NCBI GenBank assembly: GCA_030611315.1
Contig: JAUWPZ010000011.1
Coordinates: 1 to 46,562, forward strand
Direction: 5' to 3'
DNA: 46,562 nt
Source: Sedimentisphaerales bacterium
GTDB lineage: Bacteria > Planctomycetota > Phycisphaerae > Sedimentisphaerales > Anaerobacaceae
Below are positions 1-8,743 of the stretch, piece after piece (within the stretch, counting starts at the first letter, position 1; each line of letters begins with the position of its first letter). A program made the translations under genes and the position numbers. The notes under the pieces are model-generated. The model was not told where the DNA came from. It did not search any database and was given only the letters and a program-made list of their open reading frames with translations.

Positions 1-355
1 TTTTAAAGATAACAGCGCCGAATCGATGTCGAGCTTACATGCTGTTGAGCACTTTGGCCTTGGGCGGTATGGAGATACTGTTGACCCCGAAGGCTGCTTC
101 AAAACCATGCGGGAATTGTGCAGAGTTTTAAAACCGGGCGGTCATCTTTATTTTTCAGTACCAATCGGCAGAGAGCGCCTCCAGTTTAACGCTCAGCGTA
201 TATTTTCGCCCTTGACGATATTAGATAATTTTAACAGTCTTGAATTATTATCATTTTCTGCGGTGAACGATTCCGGCCGGTTTGACCCTGATGCCGCTTT
301 AGAGAACTACTACGATTCAAAATGCTCCTGCGGTCTTTTTGAGTTTACAAAATAA
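1..355 (+). CDS. DUF268-type protein, 3' part only (cut by the window edge)
   Basis: The reading frame is open back to the first bases of the window, so the gene starts outside it; the first visible ATG (26) is probably internal. The visible residues include SSLHAVEHFGLGRYGD and a stretch LCRVLKPGGHLYFSVPIGRE, which fit the DUF268 family and resemble the back half of a SAM-methyltransferase fold (the LKPGG turn after strand 5). Such proteins are common in sugar-polymer clusters, where they are presumed methyltransferases. The function is inferred from the family and from the neighbouring exporter and glycosyltransferases. An 82-base gap separates it from the ABC transporter on the same strand, so co-transcription is likely. 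Confidence 0.75.
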   Translation, partial: FKDNSAESMSSLHAVEHFGLGRYGDTVDPEGCFKTMRELCRVLKPGGHLYFSVPIGRERLQFNAQRIFSPLTILDNFNSLELLSFSAVNDSGRFDPDAALENYYDSKCSCGLFEFTK

Positions 356-437
356 TCAGATTTTAATGGGGCCAACCAATTCTGCCGCACATTTGCCTGA
401 TTTCAATGTTTAAGCTTACAACAAGAGATTTTAATTT

Positions 438-2249
438 ATGATGCGTATTATCCGTTATGCCCGAAGAATTTTAGGCATTATCCACTCTGTCCCCGGATAC
501 CGAATTATAATTGCGCTGCAGTTAGTCAGCGGCATGACGAGTCTTCTTGGCATTCCTCTTTTAATTCCCGCGCTAAGGTATATGAACAATCAATCTACTG
601 CGGCGAGCGCCGGATTGATTCAAAAATGGACAGAATCTTTTTTTGCATTCATCAACGTCCCACTTACCCCGAACCTGTTATTGATTACAATCTCAGCGCT
701 CGTGATTAGCGGATTGTTGTTGAATATATGCTCGTCGCTATTAATTCATTACACCTACCTCAATATGTATGCTCGTTGCAGCAAAATGATGGTCCAAAGT
801 TATCTGGATGTAAAGTGGCAATGGCTGGTAAATCACCATTCAGGAGAGATGAGTCATGCATTATATATCGAGATATCCCAATGGTCTAATACGGTATTCT
901 GCTCTCTAAAAATACTTATTTCGCTGATTCATTTCATCACCTTTTTTGCCCTGGCAATTTATATTTCTTTGCTCAGCACCGTATTGATTGGAGTAGTATT
1001 TGCTGTTTTAATGGTTATCAGCGTTCTTAACTCGCAGGCTATTAAGCGCTACGGCCTGCAAAGGAACGAAGAGCAAAAAGTTTTTGCCGCTTTTGTAAAT
1101 TCGGCGCAACAGAACAAAAAATTCCTCAAGGCGTCCCTTATTCAAGATTTTATAGTCGGTCGTTTCGGCAGGATTATTGATAATGTAACTGGTTTTGCCA
1201 AACGTACAGCATGTCGGCAACAACTCCAAAGTTTTTGGATACAGGGTGTAGTGTTTTTGTTTTTGGTATCAATAGTAGCTTTTCACCAAAAACTACTACT
1301 TAGCTTTGAGGCTTTAGCGGTATTGTTATTAGTCTTTATGCGTTTAATGCCGCAATTAAATATTCTGGCGTCAGATTATGCGACGTTCAGCCAGACATTA
1401 CCTGTTTATGACTCTGTGGAGAAGCGGTTTGCCGACCTTCGTGAAAATCGGGAAGTTTATGGAAAGCATCCTTACCGAGACGGCAGTATGATCAGGCTGG
1501 AAGATGTCAGCTTTTCTTACAATAACGATAAAGATATCTTAAAGGAGGTTTCATTAACCATTCCCAGCCGCTCTGCGGTGGCAATAGTAGGAAGCTCCGG
1601 CGGTGGGAAGTCGACAATTCTTGATTTAATTCTGGGGCTTTGGAGCCCGTCTTCCGGGCGGTTGTGGTATGGCGATTTGACAAATGAACAGATGGATTAC
1701 TCCACACTGCGGAAACGAACCGCATACGTCAGCCAGGAAACAACGTTGTTTAACGGCTCTCTGCGCGACAACCTTACGATAGGCAATCCATTGACTTCGG
1801 AAGAAGAACTTGAAGAAGTATGTCGAATGGTATTTCTGGGAGGTTTGATAGACGAACTTTCCGACGGACTGGACACGGAAATAGGAGAAAACGGGATACA
1901 GCTTTCGGGAGGGCAACGCCAGCGTGTCGCACTTGGAAGGGCTATGTTGATGAAGCCGGATATTTTGATTTTAGACGAAGCTACAAGTTCTCTTGACCTT
2001 GAATCAGAACAGGTTGTTCGGGAAGCGGTTAATTCCCTGCATCAAAATCTAACGATTATCATAGTAGCCCATAGACTTTCTACCGTGAAAGATGCCGACT
2101 TGATTTATGTGCTGGAGAAAGGGCAAGTGTGCGAATCCGGTAGTTTTGAGCAACTCATGCAGCAACGGGGGCGATTCTCCTCTTTATATTCAATTCAATT
2201 AAATGATGTTTGTGACGGTAATAAAGTAACAGCACAAGAAGAAGCATAA
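438..2249 (+). CDS. ABC transporter, fused permease and ATPase (MsbA/lipid-linked glycan exporter type)
   Basis: This 603-residue protein has an N-terminal membrane half (roughly residues 15-320, several hydrophobic helices) and a C-terminal nucleotide-binding domain. Walker A is GSSGGGKST at about residues 385-393, the signature is LSGGQRQR near 489, Walker B is ILILDEATSSLD near 509, and the H-loop is AHRLST near 543. One chain of this kind dimerises in the inner membrane and flips or exports lipid-linked sugars, lipids or peptides. Its place at the head of a glycan locus suggests a flippase or exporter for the product made here; the substrate cannot be read from the sequence. The start could also be the second ATG, three bases on. 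The next gene begins directly after the stop codon, so translation is probably coupled. Confidence 0.9.
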   Translation: MMRIIRYARRILGIIHSVPGYRIIIALQLVSGMTSLLGIPLLIPALRYMNNQSTAASAGLIQKWTESFFAFINVPLTPNLLLITISALVISGLLLNICSSLLIHYTYLNMYARCSKMMVQSYLDVKWQWLVNHHSGEMSHALYIEISQWSNTVFCSLKILISLIHFITFFALAIYISLLSTVLIGVVFAVLMVISVLNSQAIKRYGLQRNEEQKVFAAFVNSAQQNKKFLKASLIQDFIVGRFGRIIDNVTGFAKRTACRQQLQSFWIQGVVFLFLVSIVAFHQKLLLSFEALAVLLLVFMRLMPQLNILASDYATFSQTLPVYDSVEKRFADLRENREVYGKHPYRDGSMIRLEDVSFSYNNDKDILKEVSLTIPSRSAVAIVGSSGGGKSTILDLILGLWSPSSGRLWYGDLTNEQMDYSTLRKRTAYVSQETTLFNGSLRDNLTIGNPLTSEEELEEVCRMVFLGGLIDELSDGLDTEIGENGIQLSGGQRQRVALGRAMLMKPDILILDEATSSLDLESEQVVREAVNSLHQNLTIIIVAHRLSTVKDADLIYVLEKGQVCESGSFEQLMQQRGRFSSLYSIQLNDVCDGNKVTAQEEA

Positions 2250-3260
2250 ATGAAAATACTTTTTGTCGGCGTTCTCGATGTTGACTGGTCAACGAATTGC
2301 TCTATGAAACGTGTGCTTGAAGATTTGCGGCATACGGTTGTTGACTTTAATTATCGAGCTATTACGGACAGGTACAATTGTAGCTCTGTTCCCAATAATC
2401 TGCCGGAAAAATGGATTGATAAATTAGCCAGCTTACTTCGCAGCGACAGGGTTCCTCTTAATTTAAGTTGGTACTATTATCGTAGCAAGCGCGAGGAAAT
2501 GAACGATTTGCTGCTTGAGGAAGTCAAAAGAGGCCGCTTTGACCTTGTATTGTTAAGTAAAACAGATACCGTCAATTATCATTTACTACCGGAAATTAAC
2601 AAGTATTCTCCTACGTGGTATTTCTTTATGGACCCGATGGAGCAGGCCCGGCGGATTAATGCAGGCGCGTATGCCGCCAGAGCAACACGGGCGAGCGCTA
2701 CCTTTTCTGATGTTACAGAGTATTTTAAGAATGCCGGCGCGAGGGCGTACTGGATTACGCAGGGGGTTGACGCCGACGTTTTCACCCGGAAAGACACTTC
2801 GAAGGTTTACGATGTTGTATTCGTAGGGGCCAAAACCGCAAAACGTTCGCGATACGTTGATGCTCTTGGAAAAACGGGGAATCCGGTTGTTTGTTTCGGC
2901 GACGGATGGGGAAATGCTCCCGTATATCGGGAAAAACTTGCAGACGTATATCGCAAAAGCCGCATTGTTCTGAACTTTTGTCGTCCCGGCACGGGGTTTT
3001 CAATCAGGGTTTTTCAGGTAATGGGAACCGGTTCTTTTCTGCTTAGTGAATATTGCAGGGATTTTGAGAACTTTTTCAGAGCGGGACGCCATATGGATTG
3101 GTTTAAAGATAAGGATGAGCTTGCTGAGAAAACAAGGCATTACCTTGAAAATGAATCAGAACGCCGGAAGATTGCGTTACAGGGTAGTGTTTATGTTCAC
3201 AATAATTATACCTGGAAAAATATTATGGAGAAAATCTTAAACATTGCGGCTGCATCATGA
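2250..3260 (+). CDS. Glycosyltransferase, CgeB-like (GT4-type fold)
   Basis: The 336-residue protein opens with a beta strand typical of GT-B enzymes (MKILFVGVLDVDWS). It ends with a block typical of the CgeB/'glycosyl transferases group 1' C-terminal domain: FSIRVFQVMGTGSFLLSEY, then an acidic helix and YTWKNIMEKIL. Family members transfer sugars from nucleotide donors in spore-coat and surface-glycan synthesis. Donor and acceptor are unknown. It starts on the base after the ABC transporter stop and overlaps the next gene by four bases (ATGA), so the three genes are very likely one translational unit. Confidence 0.8.
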   Translation: MKILFVGVLDVDWSTNCSMKRVLEDLRHTVVDFNYRAITDRYNCSSVPNNLPEKWIDKLASLLRSDRVPLNLSWYYYRSKREEMNDLLLEEVKRGRFDLVLLSKTDTVNYHLLPEINKYSPTWYFFMDPMEQARRINAGAYAARATRASATFSDVTEYFKNAGARAYWITQGVDADVFTRKDTSKVYDVVFVGAKTAKRSRYVDALGKTGNPVVCFGDGWGNAPVYREKLADVYRKSRIVLNFCRPGTGFSIRVFQVMGTGSFLLSEYCRDFENFFRAGRHMDWFKDKDELAEKTRHYLENESERRKIALQGSVYVHNNYTWKNIMEKILNIAAAS

Positions 3261-4162
3261 GCATCTCTTGTTCTTCAGTTGAGACCATTGCTTTTGGAGG
3301 AACACTTGGCGACGCATTTATTGTCCTCTGCAAGCTCTACAATCAATATAAAACCGAAGGGAAGCATTTTCGCCTTATTCGGCACTCCACGCGTCCCGAA
3401 ATGGACGGGATAATTGAGAAAATGTTCAAGACAGTATCGTTCATAGAGTATCCCACTCCGTGTCGAGCGTTTAACAATATCGAAGAATTGTATTACGCGC
3501 TCAGGAACAGTCCATACGGGATTGTTAACACAAAATGGCAGAAGGGTGATTTGGAAACATATTTTATTGATTATGGAAATCTAAACCCATATCCGGTATT
3601 CGAGATACCGATAACAAATGTTCCGCGAGACAGGTTGAATGTTGGAATTCAGCTTCACTGCGGCGCCGAAGGCGCTAACGGCAGAGGTTTTTCTCTACGA
3701 TGGCTGGAAAAAATACGAAGGAATTTTCCTTCGAAAGATTTTTGTATTTACCTGTTTGGGACCGGAACCGCTTATTATCCCGAGACGGCAATTGAGGATA
3801 GCTGTAAAAAGCATCGTATTAATAATTTAGTGGGAAAGCTTGATTTCGCAGAATGGCTGTCATACATAAAATCCATGGATGCATTCATATCTTTGGAGGG
3901 ATTTGCCGCGCTTTTCGCAATGTCGCAGAAGGTAACAACTATTGAATACAATCAATATCCCCGCAAGCTTGACGGTTCGGTCTGCCCTGCCTGGAGAAAA
4001 GACAATATCATATTCAACATAAATTCAAACAGGCTGCTGCGCAAAATACGATACTGGAAACGTAAATATATGAAACTTGAAAATTTATATCTGCCGCGCA
4101 ATTTGCCGTACGTTAGAGACTTTATTTGCAACAGTATATCCAATGACACGAATGCAAACTAA
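3257..4162 (+). CDS. GT9-like glycosyltransferase-fold protein
   Basis: The 301-residue protein starts in an ATGA overlap with the gene before it. The N-terminus has a glycine-rich turn (FGGTLGDAFIVLCKL) like the GxLGD of heptosyltransferase-type GT9 enzymes. Around residue 130 IQLHCGAEGANGRG resembles the 'hpGa' strand of that family. The later stretch AEWLSYIKSMDAFISLEGFAA resembles the place where GT9 proteins read 'vaali..a...i..DSG.mH'. The usual DSG is replaced by SLEG. It is probably a divergent surface-sugar transferase, or an inactive relative; the assignment rests on this weak resemblance and on context. The C-terminal 60 residues are basic and have no motif I recognise. Confidence 0.55.
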   Translation: MSISCSSVETIAFGGTLGDAFIVLCKLYNQYKTEGKHFRLIRHSTRPEMDGIIEKMFKTVSFIEYPTPCRAFNNIEELYYALRNSPYGIVNTKWQKGDLETYFIDYGNLNPYPVFEIPITNVPRDRLNVGIQLHCGAEGANGRGFSLRWLEKIRRNFPSKDFCIYLFGTGTAYYPETAIEDSCKKHRINNLVGKLDFAEWLSYIKSMDAFISLEGFAALFAMSQKVTTIEYNQYPRKLDGSVCPAWRKDNIIFNINSNRLLRKIRYWKRKYMKLENLYLPRNLPYVRDFICNSISNDTNAN

Positions 4163-4178
4163 GATACGGAGATAGTTT

Positions 4179-4619
4179 GTGAAATTTACTTTTATTATAC
4201 CCGATATGTCGTGGCTTTATGATTATAAGGCGCAGTTTTCGCTGGGAATATTGTATTTATCGTCAGTGCTCAGAGAATGCGGCTGTGAAGATATAGGGAT
4301 ATACGACACAAATATTCACTCGATTGACGAAATCCCACATGCGGATGTGTATGGATTCTCGGTTGTTTACAATACGTATAAAGATAGTGTTGCGCTTGCA
4401 AAAGCTATTAGAAAAAAACATCCGGACAGTACGATAATAGTAGGTGGAGTACATGCGACGCTGGACAGCGACAACATCGACAACGTATTTGATTCCGTAT
4501 CAAGGAATTTTATACTGATTGCGAAAACGGCGGCCAAAAGAAGTATTATCGTCAGGATGGAGAGGTCGAAATCGACGATTTATACCCCGACAGGTCGTTT
4601 CTGCCTATTGATTACATAA
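4179..4619 (+). pseudogene. B12-binding radical SAM protein, broken: N-terminal cobalamin-binding part
   Basis: The reading frame begins at GTG 4179, with GGAG seven bases upstream. It encodes the start of a cobalamin-binding domain (MKFTFIIPDMSWLYDYKAQ, then IIVGGVHATLD). True homology stops near base 4500, after NVFDSV; the remaining 39 residues are out-of-frame translation. The other two radical SAM proteins here have a GEGE motif and a linker at this point. The matching coding sequence resumes in another frame at about 4493-4502. The gene has therefore lost a short segment, including the GEGE motif, by a deletion that also shifts the frame. The protein is presumably inactive unless the change is an assembly fault. 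Confidence 0.75.
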
Positions 4620-5398
4620 AGACAAAATCGGTTTTTGCCGGCGGCGCTCAATACGATAAAAACGGCTCAACAACAATTATGTTTTCGCGTGGATGTCCAT
4701 ATAAATGTGCATTTTGCTCCAGCCCTCAGCTTTATCATCAAAAAGTTCGGTTGCGCCCGGTCAGCTCGATTGTAAAAGAAATAAAGGATATTATTGAAAC
4801 TTATAATGTTCGACAGTTCCGAATACAGGATGATACCTTCACGCTCGGCTATAAATATGTAAAAGAATTAACGGATGAGCTGAAAAAATTGAACATTTAT
4901 TATCGTTGTTCTACCCGCGTCAACAAAGTGACCGATGAAATCATCAAATGTTTGTATGAATCGGGTTGCAGGGAAGTAGGATTGGGAATCGAAGTTGTAA
5001 ATGATGATGTTTTGAAAAAGCTGAGGAAGCAAATTACTGTTTCACAGGCAGAAAAGGCCGTTGAAATAATACGAAAATACCCAATCGCCGTCAGATACTT
5101 TTTTATGATTGGCCTGCCCTTCGACTCGTATGACACTATGCACAACAATATTGATTTCATAGAAACAACACAAGCCGATAATGTGGTGGTCGGCAATTTC
5201 ATACCGTTCCCGGGCAATGATATGTACATAAACAGGGCAAAATACAATATCAAATCAATTAAAGAAAGTTCCTGCATGAATATCGCTCAGCATCTTGAGT
5301 TGAGACCCAACATTTTACGAACGGATATGCCCGAGGAGGAGCATATAAAAATCATGAAGATATTTTATGATTATTTAATAATGAAAAAATTTATTTGA
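4493..5398 (+). pseudogene. B12-binding radical SAM protein, broken: radical SAM part
   Basis: This is the downstream half of the gene that starts at 4179, in a different frame. Before the first ATG (4679) the frame already reads KEFYTDCENGGQKKYYRQDG, then a DLYPDRSFLP stretch. That is the usual linker ahead of the radical SAM core, so the ATG at 4679 is internal to the ancestral gene. The iron-sulfur motif is CPYKCAFC. Strands LGIEVVN and FFMIGLP follow the usual layout of the family. An isolated radical SAM domain without the B12 domain could be made from 4679 (239 residues), but there is no convincing ribosome site. Ancestral proteins of this type do C-methylation or rearrangements in glycan and natural-product pathways. 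Confidence 0.75.
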
Positions 5399-5444
5399 TT
5401 TTTTTCCTCAAGACCTATCATTTACAGCACCCGGAAGGCCTATT

Positions 5445-5608
5445 TAGTTCCTGTTGCGGAAACAACATTTGTCATTCCTGCGAAAGCGCCGAATCCAGCT
5501 TTTTTCGCCGTAAATCCCTGCTGCCTGCTTTCGCAGGCACAAGTTTACCCCCGCGAAAGCGGGGGCAGGGGCGACATTGCCAGTTTCGGCTTTCCGCAAC
5601 AGATACTA
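5445..5608 (+). repeat. MITE-like palindromic element with REP hairpins
   Basis: The 164-base element has inverted ends of about 18 bases (TAGTTCCTGTTGCGGAAA on the left, TTTCCGCAACAGATACTA on the right, 16 of 18 paired). Inside are hairpins: GCCTGC-TTTC-GCAGGC at 5523-5538 and CCCCCGC-GAAA-GCGGGGG at 5548-5565. A shorter relative lies at 33721-33798 with the same outer sequence. It fills most of the gap between the broken radical SAM gene and the next methyltransferase and codes for nothing convincing. Confidence 0.75.
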
Positions 5609-5665
5609 TTTAACCGACCCAGTCGCATGCTGAAGCATCGCTTTTTTGGAAAGTGCAGACATAAA

Positions 5666-6187
5666 ATGAAGCATACAATAATAAAAAAGCAAAACAAGAA
5701 ACAACTGACATTCTGGTACAAGGATTCGTTATATCCGGCCTATATAAAGGCGGGGAACGCTGCCGGCTATGTAGTTCCTTTTGCAAAGCATTATTGCAAA
5801 GGCGAAGGTTTGGATATCGGCGGCTTTTTTGACTGGACGTTTCCCGGCGCAACTCCAATCAACATTATCCTTGACGACGAATGGGATGCTTACAATCTGC
5901 CCGACGAGAAATACGACTATATTTTCAGCTCCCACACGCTGGAGCACCTGCCGGACTATGTAAAGGCTTTGGAATACTGGAAAACTCGCTTGAAAGATGG
6001 CGGAGTTTTGTTTTTGTATCTTCCCCACCCGGACATGCAATACTGGCTGCCGCAAAACAACCGCAAGCACCTGCATTGTTTTTACCCAAAACAGATGTAC
6101 CAACTGCTTGGAGATATCGGGTTTGAAGAGGTGCTTTACAGTGAGAGAGACCTGTATTGGTCCTTTACGGTTGTCGGTATGTTGTAA
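5666..6187 (+). CDS. Class I SAM-dependent methyltransferase (type 11)
   Basis: The protein is about 173 residues from ATG 5666 (an in-frame ATG at 5627 would add 13 residues but overlies the repeat margin and has no ribosome site). Motif I is GEGLDIGG. An acidic strand 2 follows (IILDDEWDAYNLP), then YDYIFSSHTLEHLPDYVKAL, the typical motif of methyltransferase_11, and LKDGGVLFLYLPH for motif III. It is a stand-alone cytoplasmic methyltransferase, probably acting on a sugar or lipid-linked intermediate; its substrate is unknown. It lies between a repeat element and a second methyltransferase, in the same direction. A perfect 10-base tandem duplication follows the stop. Confidence 0.75.
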   Translation: MKHTIIKKQNKKQLTFWYKDSLYPAYIKAGNAAGYVVPFAKHYCKGEGLDIGGFFDWTFPGATPINIILDDEWDAYNLPDEKYDYIFSSHTLEHLPDYVKALEYWKTRLKDGGVLFLYLPHPDMQYWLPQNNRKHLHCFYPKQMYQLLGDIGFEEVLYSERDLYWSFTVVGML

Positions 6188-6188
6188 A

Positions 6189-6208
6189 GATTTCGTAAGA
6201 TTTCGTAA
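6189..6208 (+). repeat. 10-bp tandem duplication beside a ribosome site
   Basis: GATTTCGTAA is present twice head to tail (6189-6198 and 6199-6208), directly after the stop of the preceding methyltransferase. The last bases run into AAGGA at 6207-6211, the likely ribosome site of the next gene. It looks like a recent slippage duplication. Confidence 0.8.
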
Positions 6209-6218
6209 GGATGGAACC

Positions 6219-7079
6219 GTGACAAACCTGCTTGGCTGCAACATTAAAACCTTTATTGAAGAGAATTTCAGCCCCGGTTTCCTGGACCTGGATTTGTTTG
6301 AGAGGGCCTTGGAAGGGCTTCGGGAATATTGTGAAGATAGTGATATTGAATTCGATGGGATTTGCGCAGATTACATAAACAGAGAGAGCTCGGAAGATTG
6401 GCGTTTGGAGGAAAAAATCCATGAAACCGAATCCGAAGAACTGATTCGAGACTATTACTCAACGACTAAAATGTATTTAATCGAATTGACCGTGCATGAG
6501 TCAACTGTCGGATATCAAAATCTATTCAGGTCAATAGGCCAATTTGTCAAAAGGAATAAAGTTCATAACGTTCTTGATTTTGGTGCCGGCATAGGCGGAT
6601 TGGCTATTTATCTGAGAACTATAGGAATTTGTTGTGATTGCGCGGACATCCCGGGTGAAACATGGAATTACGCAAGACATCGTTTCCAAAAAAAAGGCGT
6701 TGATGTATCACAGCTAACCGAGGGAGAGCTGGCGAAACTCTCTTCAAAATATGACCTAATCGTGAGTTTGGATTGTTTGGAACATTTAAAACCCCTGCCA
6801 AAGTATATTGCTTTGTTCAATTCCGCCTTGAAAATCAACGGTTTTTTGTTGCTTAAAAGCACTTTTCGGGGGAAGGGATTGCATCTTTCATCTAATTACA
6901 AATACGGTTGCTTCAAGACATTCAACAGGATGATGAGAAATAATGGTTTTGTTTTCAACGGGTGGTTGGCTGCGCGGCTTAAACTGAACTTTTTAATTCC
7001 GCCTGCCATTTTGAATTGGCCAACAATATCCAAAACCAGCGGAAGAAAAGTGACTTATATCAAAAGAAACAATTTATGA
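6219..7079 (+). CDS. Class I SAM-dependent methyltransferase
   Basis: I place the start at GTG 6219, with AAGGA seven bases upstream. The frame is open further upstream but there only overlies the preceding gene. The 286-residue product has an N-terminal helical extension of about 110 residues, then a methyltransferase core: motif I VLDFGAGIGGLAIYL, strand 2 ending CADIPG, and YDLIVSLDCLEHL, followed by INGFLLLKSTF. The layout matches sugar or small-molecule C/N/O-methyltransferases found in surface-polymer clusters. No substrate can be named. It is the third methyltransferase-like gene in the first 7 kb, which suggests a heavily methylated glycan. Confidence 0.75.
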   Translation: MTNLLGCNIKTFIEENFSPGFLDLDLFERALEGLREYCEDSDIEFDGICADYINRESSEDWRLEEKIHETESEELIRDYYSTTKMYLIELTVHESTVGYQNLFRSIGQFVKRNKVHNVLDFGAGIGGLAIYLRTIGICCDCADIPGETWNYARHRFQKKGVDVSQLTEGELAKLSSKYDLIVSLDCLEHLKPLPKYIALFNSALKINGFLLLKSTFRGKGLHLSSNYKYGCFKTFNRMMRNNGFVFNGWLAARLKLNFLIPPAILNWPTISKTSGRKVTYIKRNNL

Positions 7080-7109
7080 AATGGATATTTATATAACCTT
7101 GGGTTGGTA

Positions 7110-8201
7110 ATGGACTTATCACAATTGAAAATTCACTTTTACGGCAGATACTATCTTGCTGATATTAAGTGTGTATATGACGTTCTAAAAGATTCGTATT
7201 CAACAACATACGATTTTCACAATGACAGACAACGAATGTCTGATTTTTCCGAACCTGTTTCAGCAGACTTTATTTTGACGGAAAACACACGCCCCTCATA
7301 TTGTTCCGGAAGCAGTATAGATGTAGGCCACGGTCTAAACCCGGCCCTTGGAGTCGGCAGTTCCAAACAGAAGAACTTAGTGAAAGTATTAACAGATGAA
7401 TTTGATGTTATATGTCTCTACGGCCAATTACAGAAAGATGCGTTAATCCGGACCGGCTACCCGCAGGAAAAAATAATTGTGTTTGGAATGCCATATTCAA
7501 TAGATTTATTAAAACAGACGGATGACGCACAAAAGAAAAAGTTTCTTCTGTCCCAAGGCTTGAACCCCGACAGAAAAACGCTTCTTTACGCTCCCACCTG
7601 GAACCAGAGCTTGGCCGGAGGCCTGTTGCAAAAGTTATTTACCAAACCTAAGCCTACACGTCAGTTTTTTGAGTTATGGTGGAAGGACGGCAAAGAGCGC
7701 CAAAGGGTGGAAAAACTGTGCAACTTTTGTCGCGTGAACGGCTTGAACTTTATTATCAGGATGCACGAGAAGAGTCGGTACGATAAGGACTGGTTGTCTT
7801 TATATTCAGATATCTTTGATAAACACGGCGTTGCCGGACATTATATGAATGAAGATGCGGACAGTTCTCCATATCTGAAGTACTCGGACGTATTGCTCGG
7901 GGATATTTCCGGGATGAATACATATTTTTATGTCATGGATAAACCCGTGGTGCATCTTAATAAAGGTGTTCCTTTTGAATATAAGGTCAGGTACAGAGTC
8001 GGCGCTATGGATATCAGGGACAGGGCCGGTTATGTAGTTGATGAGTTTGAGGAAATGCTCGCTTGTATTAAAGATTCATTTGAAAAGCCCGAAAGATTTA
8101 CAGAAAAAAGGAAGGCAACCGTCAAGAAATACATCGATTATGTCGGCGGTGAATGTGTTTCGGCTATTCGTAGGGAGTTTCAAAGAGTGTTCAGCCTTTA
8201 A
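7110..8201 (+). CDS. CDP-glycerol glycerophosphotransferase-like enzyme (TagB/TagF family)
   Basis: The start is taken at ATG 7110; a TTG six bases earlier is in frame. The 363-residue protein carries TLLYAPTWN near the middle, as in TagB/TagF-type transferases, and LKYSDVLLGDISGMNTYFYV near residue 270, where the family has a conserved acidic-Ser motif. It ends with a typical C-terminal helix region. Such enzymes move a phosphoglycerol or related phospho-alditol from a CDP donor onto a glycan on the cytoplasmic face of the membrane. A cytidylyltransferase-family gene follows within 40 bases, which supports a CDP-activated donor. The exact alditol is not shown by the sequence. Confidence 0.7.
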   Translation: MDLSQLKIHFYGRYYLADIKCVYDVLKDSYSTTYDFHNDRQRMSDFSEPVSADFILTENTRPSYCSGSSIDVGHGLNPALGVGSSKQKNLVKVLTDEFDVICLYGQLQKDALIRTGYPQEKIIVFGMPYSIDLLKQTDDAQKKKFLLSQGLNPDRKTLLYAPTWNQSLAGGLLQKLFTKPKPTRQFFELWWKDGKERQRVEKLCNFCRVNGLNFIIRMHEKSRYDKDWLSLYSDIFDKHGVAGHYMNEDADSSPYLKYSDVLLGDISGMNTYFYVMDKPVVHLNKGVPFEYKVRYRVGAMDIRDRAGYVVDEFEEMLACIKDSFEKPERFTEKRKATVKKYIDYVGGECVSAIRREFQRVFSL

Positions 8202-8239
8202 GCAATAGTATTATCCTTGAATTTGTGAGGAACAAAGAG

Positions 8240-8743
8240 ATGTGCAAATGGGTCAAAGCTTTTCATTCCCTCGAAGAGGTCAGAAGTATCATAAAGAAAC
8301 TCCCAAATCAAAAAACCGTTGTCTATACATACGGGGTATGGGATTTGCTTCACCCGGGCCACATAAATCTTCTGAGGCGAGCAAGGGAGATAGGGGATTT
8401 TCTGATAGTCGGCGTTGTTGCGGATGAGCCGGTTAGAAAACTCAAAGGCGGTGGTCGGCCTGTACAGAATTTTGACGACAGGTTATCAGTTGTAGGGTCC
8501 TTACGCTGTGTTGATGCCGCAATACCGCAAACCTTATATGACCCTTCCGATGAATTATTGTTTCTCGAAAGGATTGATGTTTTGACCAAAGGTGACGACT
8601 GGGAGAATATTCCGGGGACCGAAACTATAGAGGCCATGGGCGGGAAAATGGTCAAATTAGGTTATAGCCGCGGATATTCGACGTCACAAACAATATCCAA
8701 ATTAACGGGAGAAACAGTAACAAGTCACGGAGAGCCGATATGA
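8240..8743 (+). CDS. Nucleotidyltransferase of the glycerol-3-phosphate cytidylyltransferase / RfaE2 family
   Basis: ATG 8240 is chosen because GAGG lies nine bases upstream; a GTG at 8225 is also in frame. The 167-residue protein has the nucleotide-binding HPGH signature at residues 38-41 (GVWDLLHPGHINLL) and a closing GYSTSQTI motif, the family's 'ISTS' element. Members join a phospho-alditol or sugar phosphate to CTP or ATP with loss of pyrophosphate. Next to a CDP-glycerol-transferase-like gene, a CTP-dependent role is likely. It overlaps the next gene by four bases (ATGA), so the barrel protein that follows is probably needed in step with it. Confidence 0.8.
   Translation: MCKWVKAFHSLEEVRSIIKKLPNQKTVVYTYGVWDLLHPGHINLLRRAREIGDFLIVGVVADEPVRKLKGGGRPVQNFDDRLSVVGSLRCVDAAIPQTLYDPSDELLFLERIDVLTKGDDWENIPGTETIEAMGGKMVKLGYSRGYSTSQTISKLTGETVTSHGEPI

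Noticed and set aside
4490..4520. Programmed frameshift in the radical SAM gene
   Set aside because: There is no slippery heptamer or following structure, and residues including the GEGE motif are missing, which frameshifting cannot restore.
5395..5613. ORF across the repeat after the broken radical SAM gene
   Set aside because: It is almost wholly the palindromic repeat, has no family likeness, and its length is set by the repeat's base composition.
5997..6218. N-terminal extension of the second methyltransferase, giving a 360-residue frame
   Set aside because: The extra residues overlie the preceding methyltransferase out of frame, are Cys-rich and unlike any domain, and GTG 6219 has a good ribosome site.
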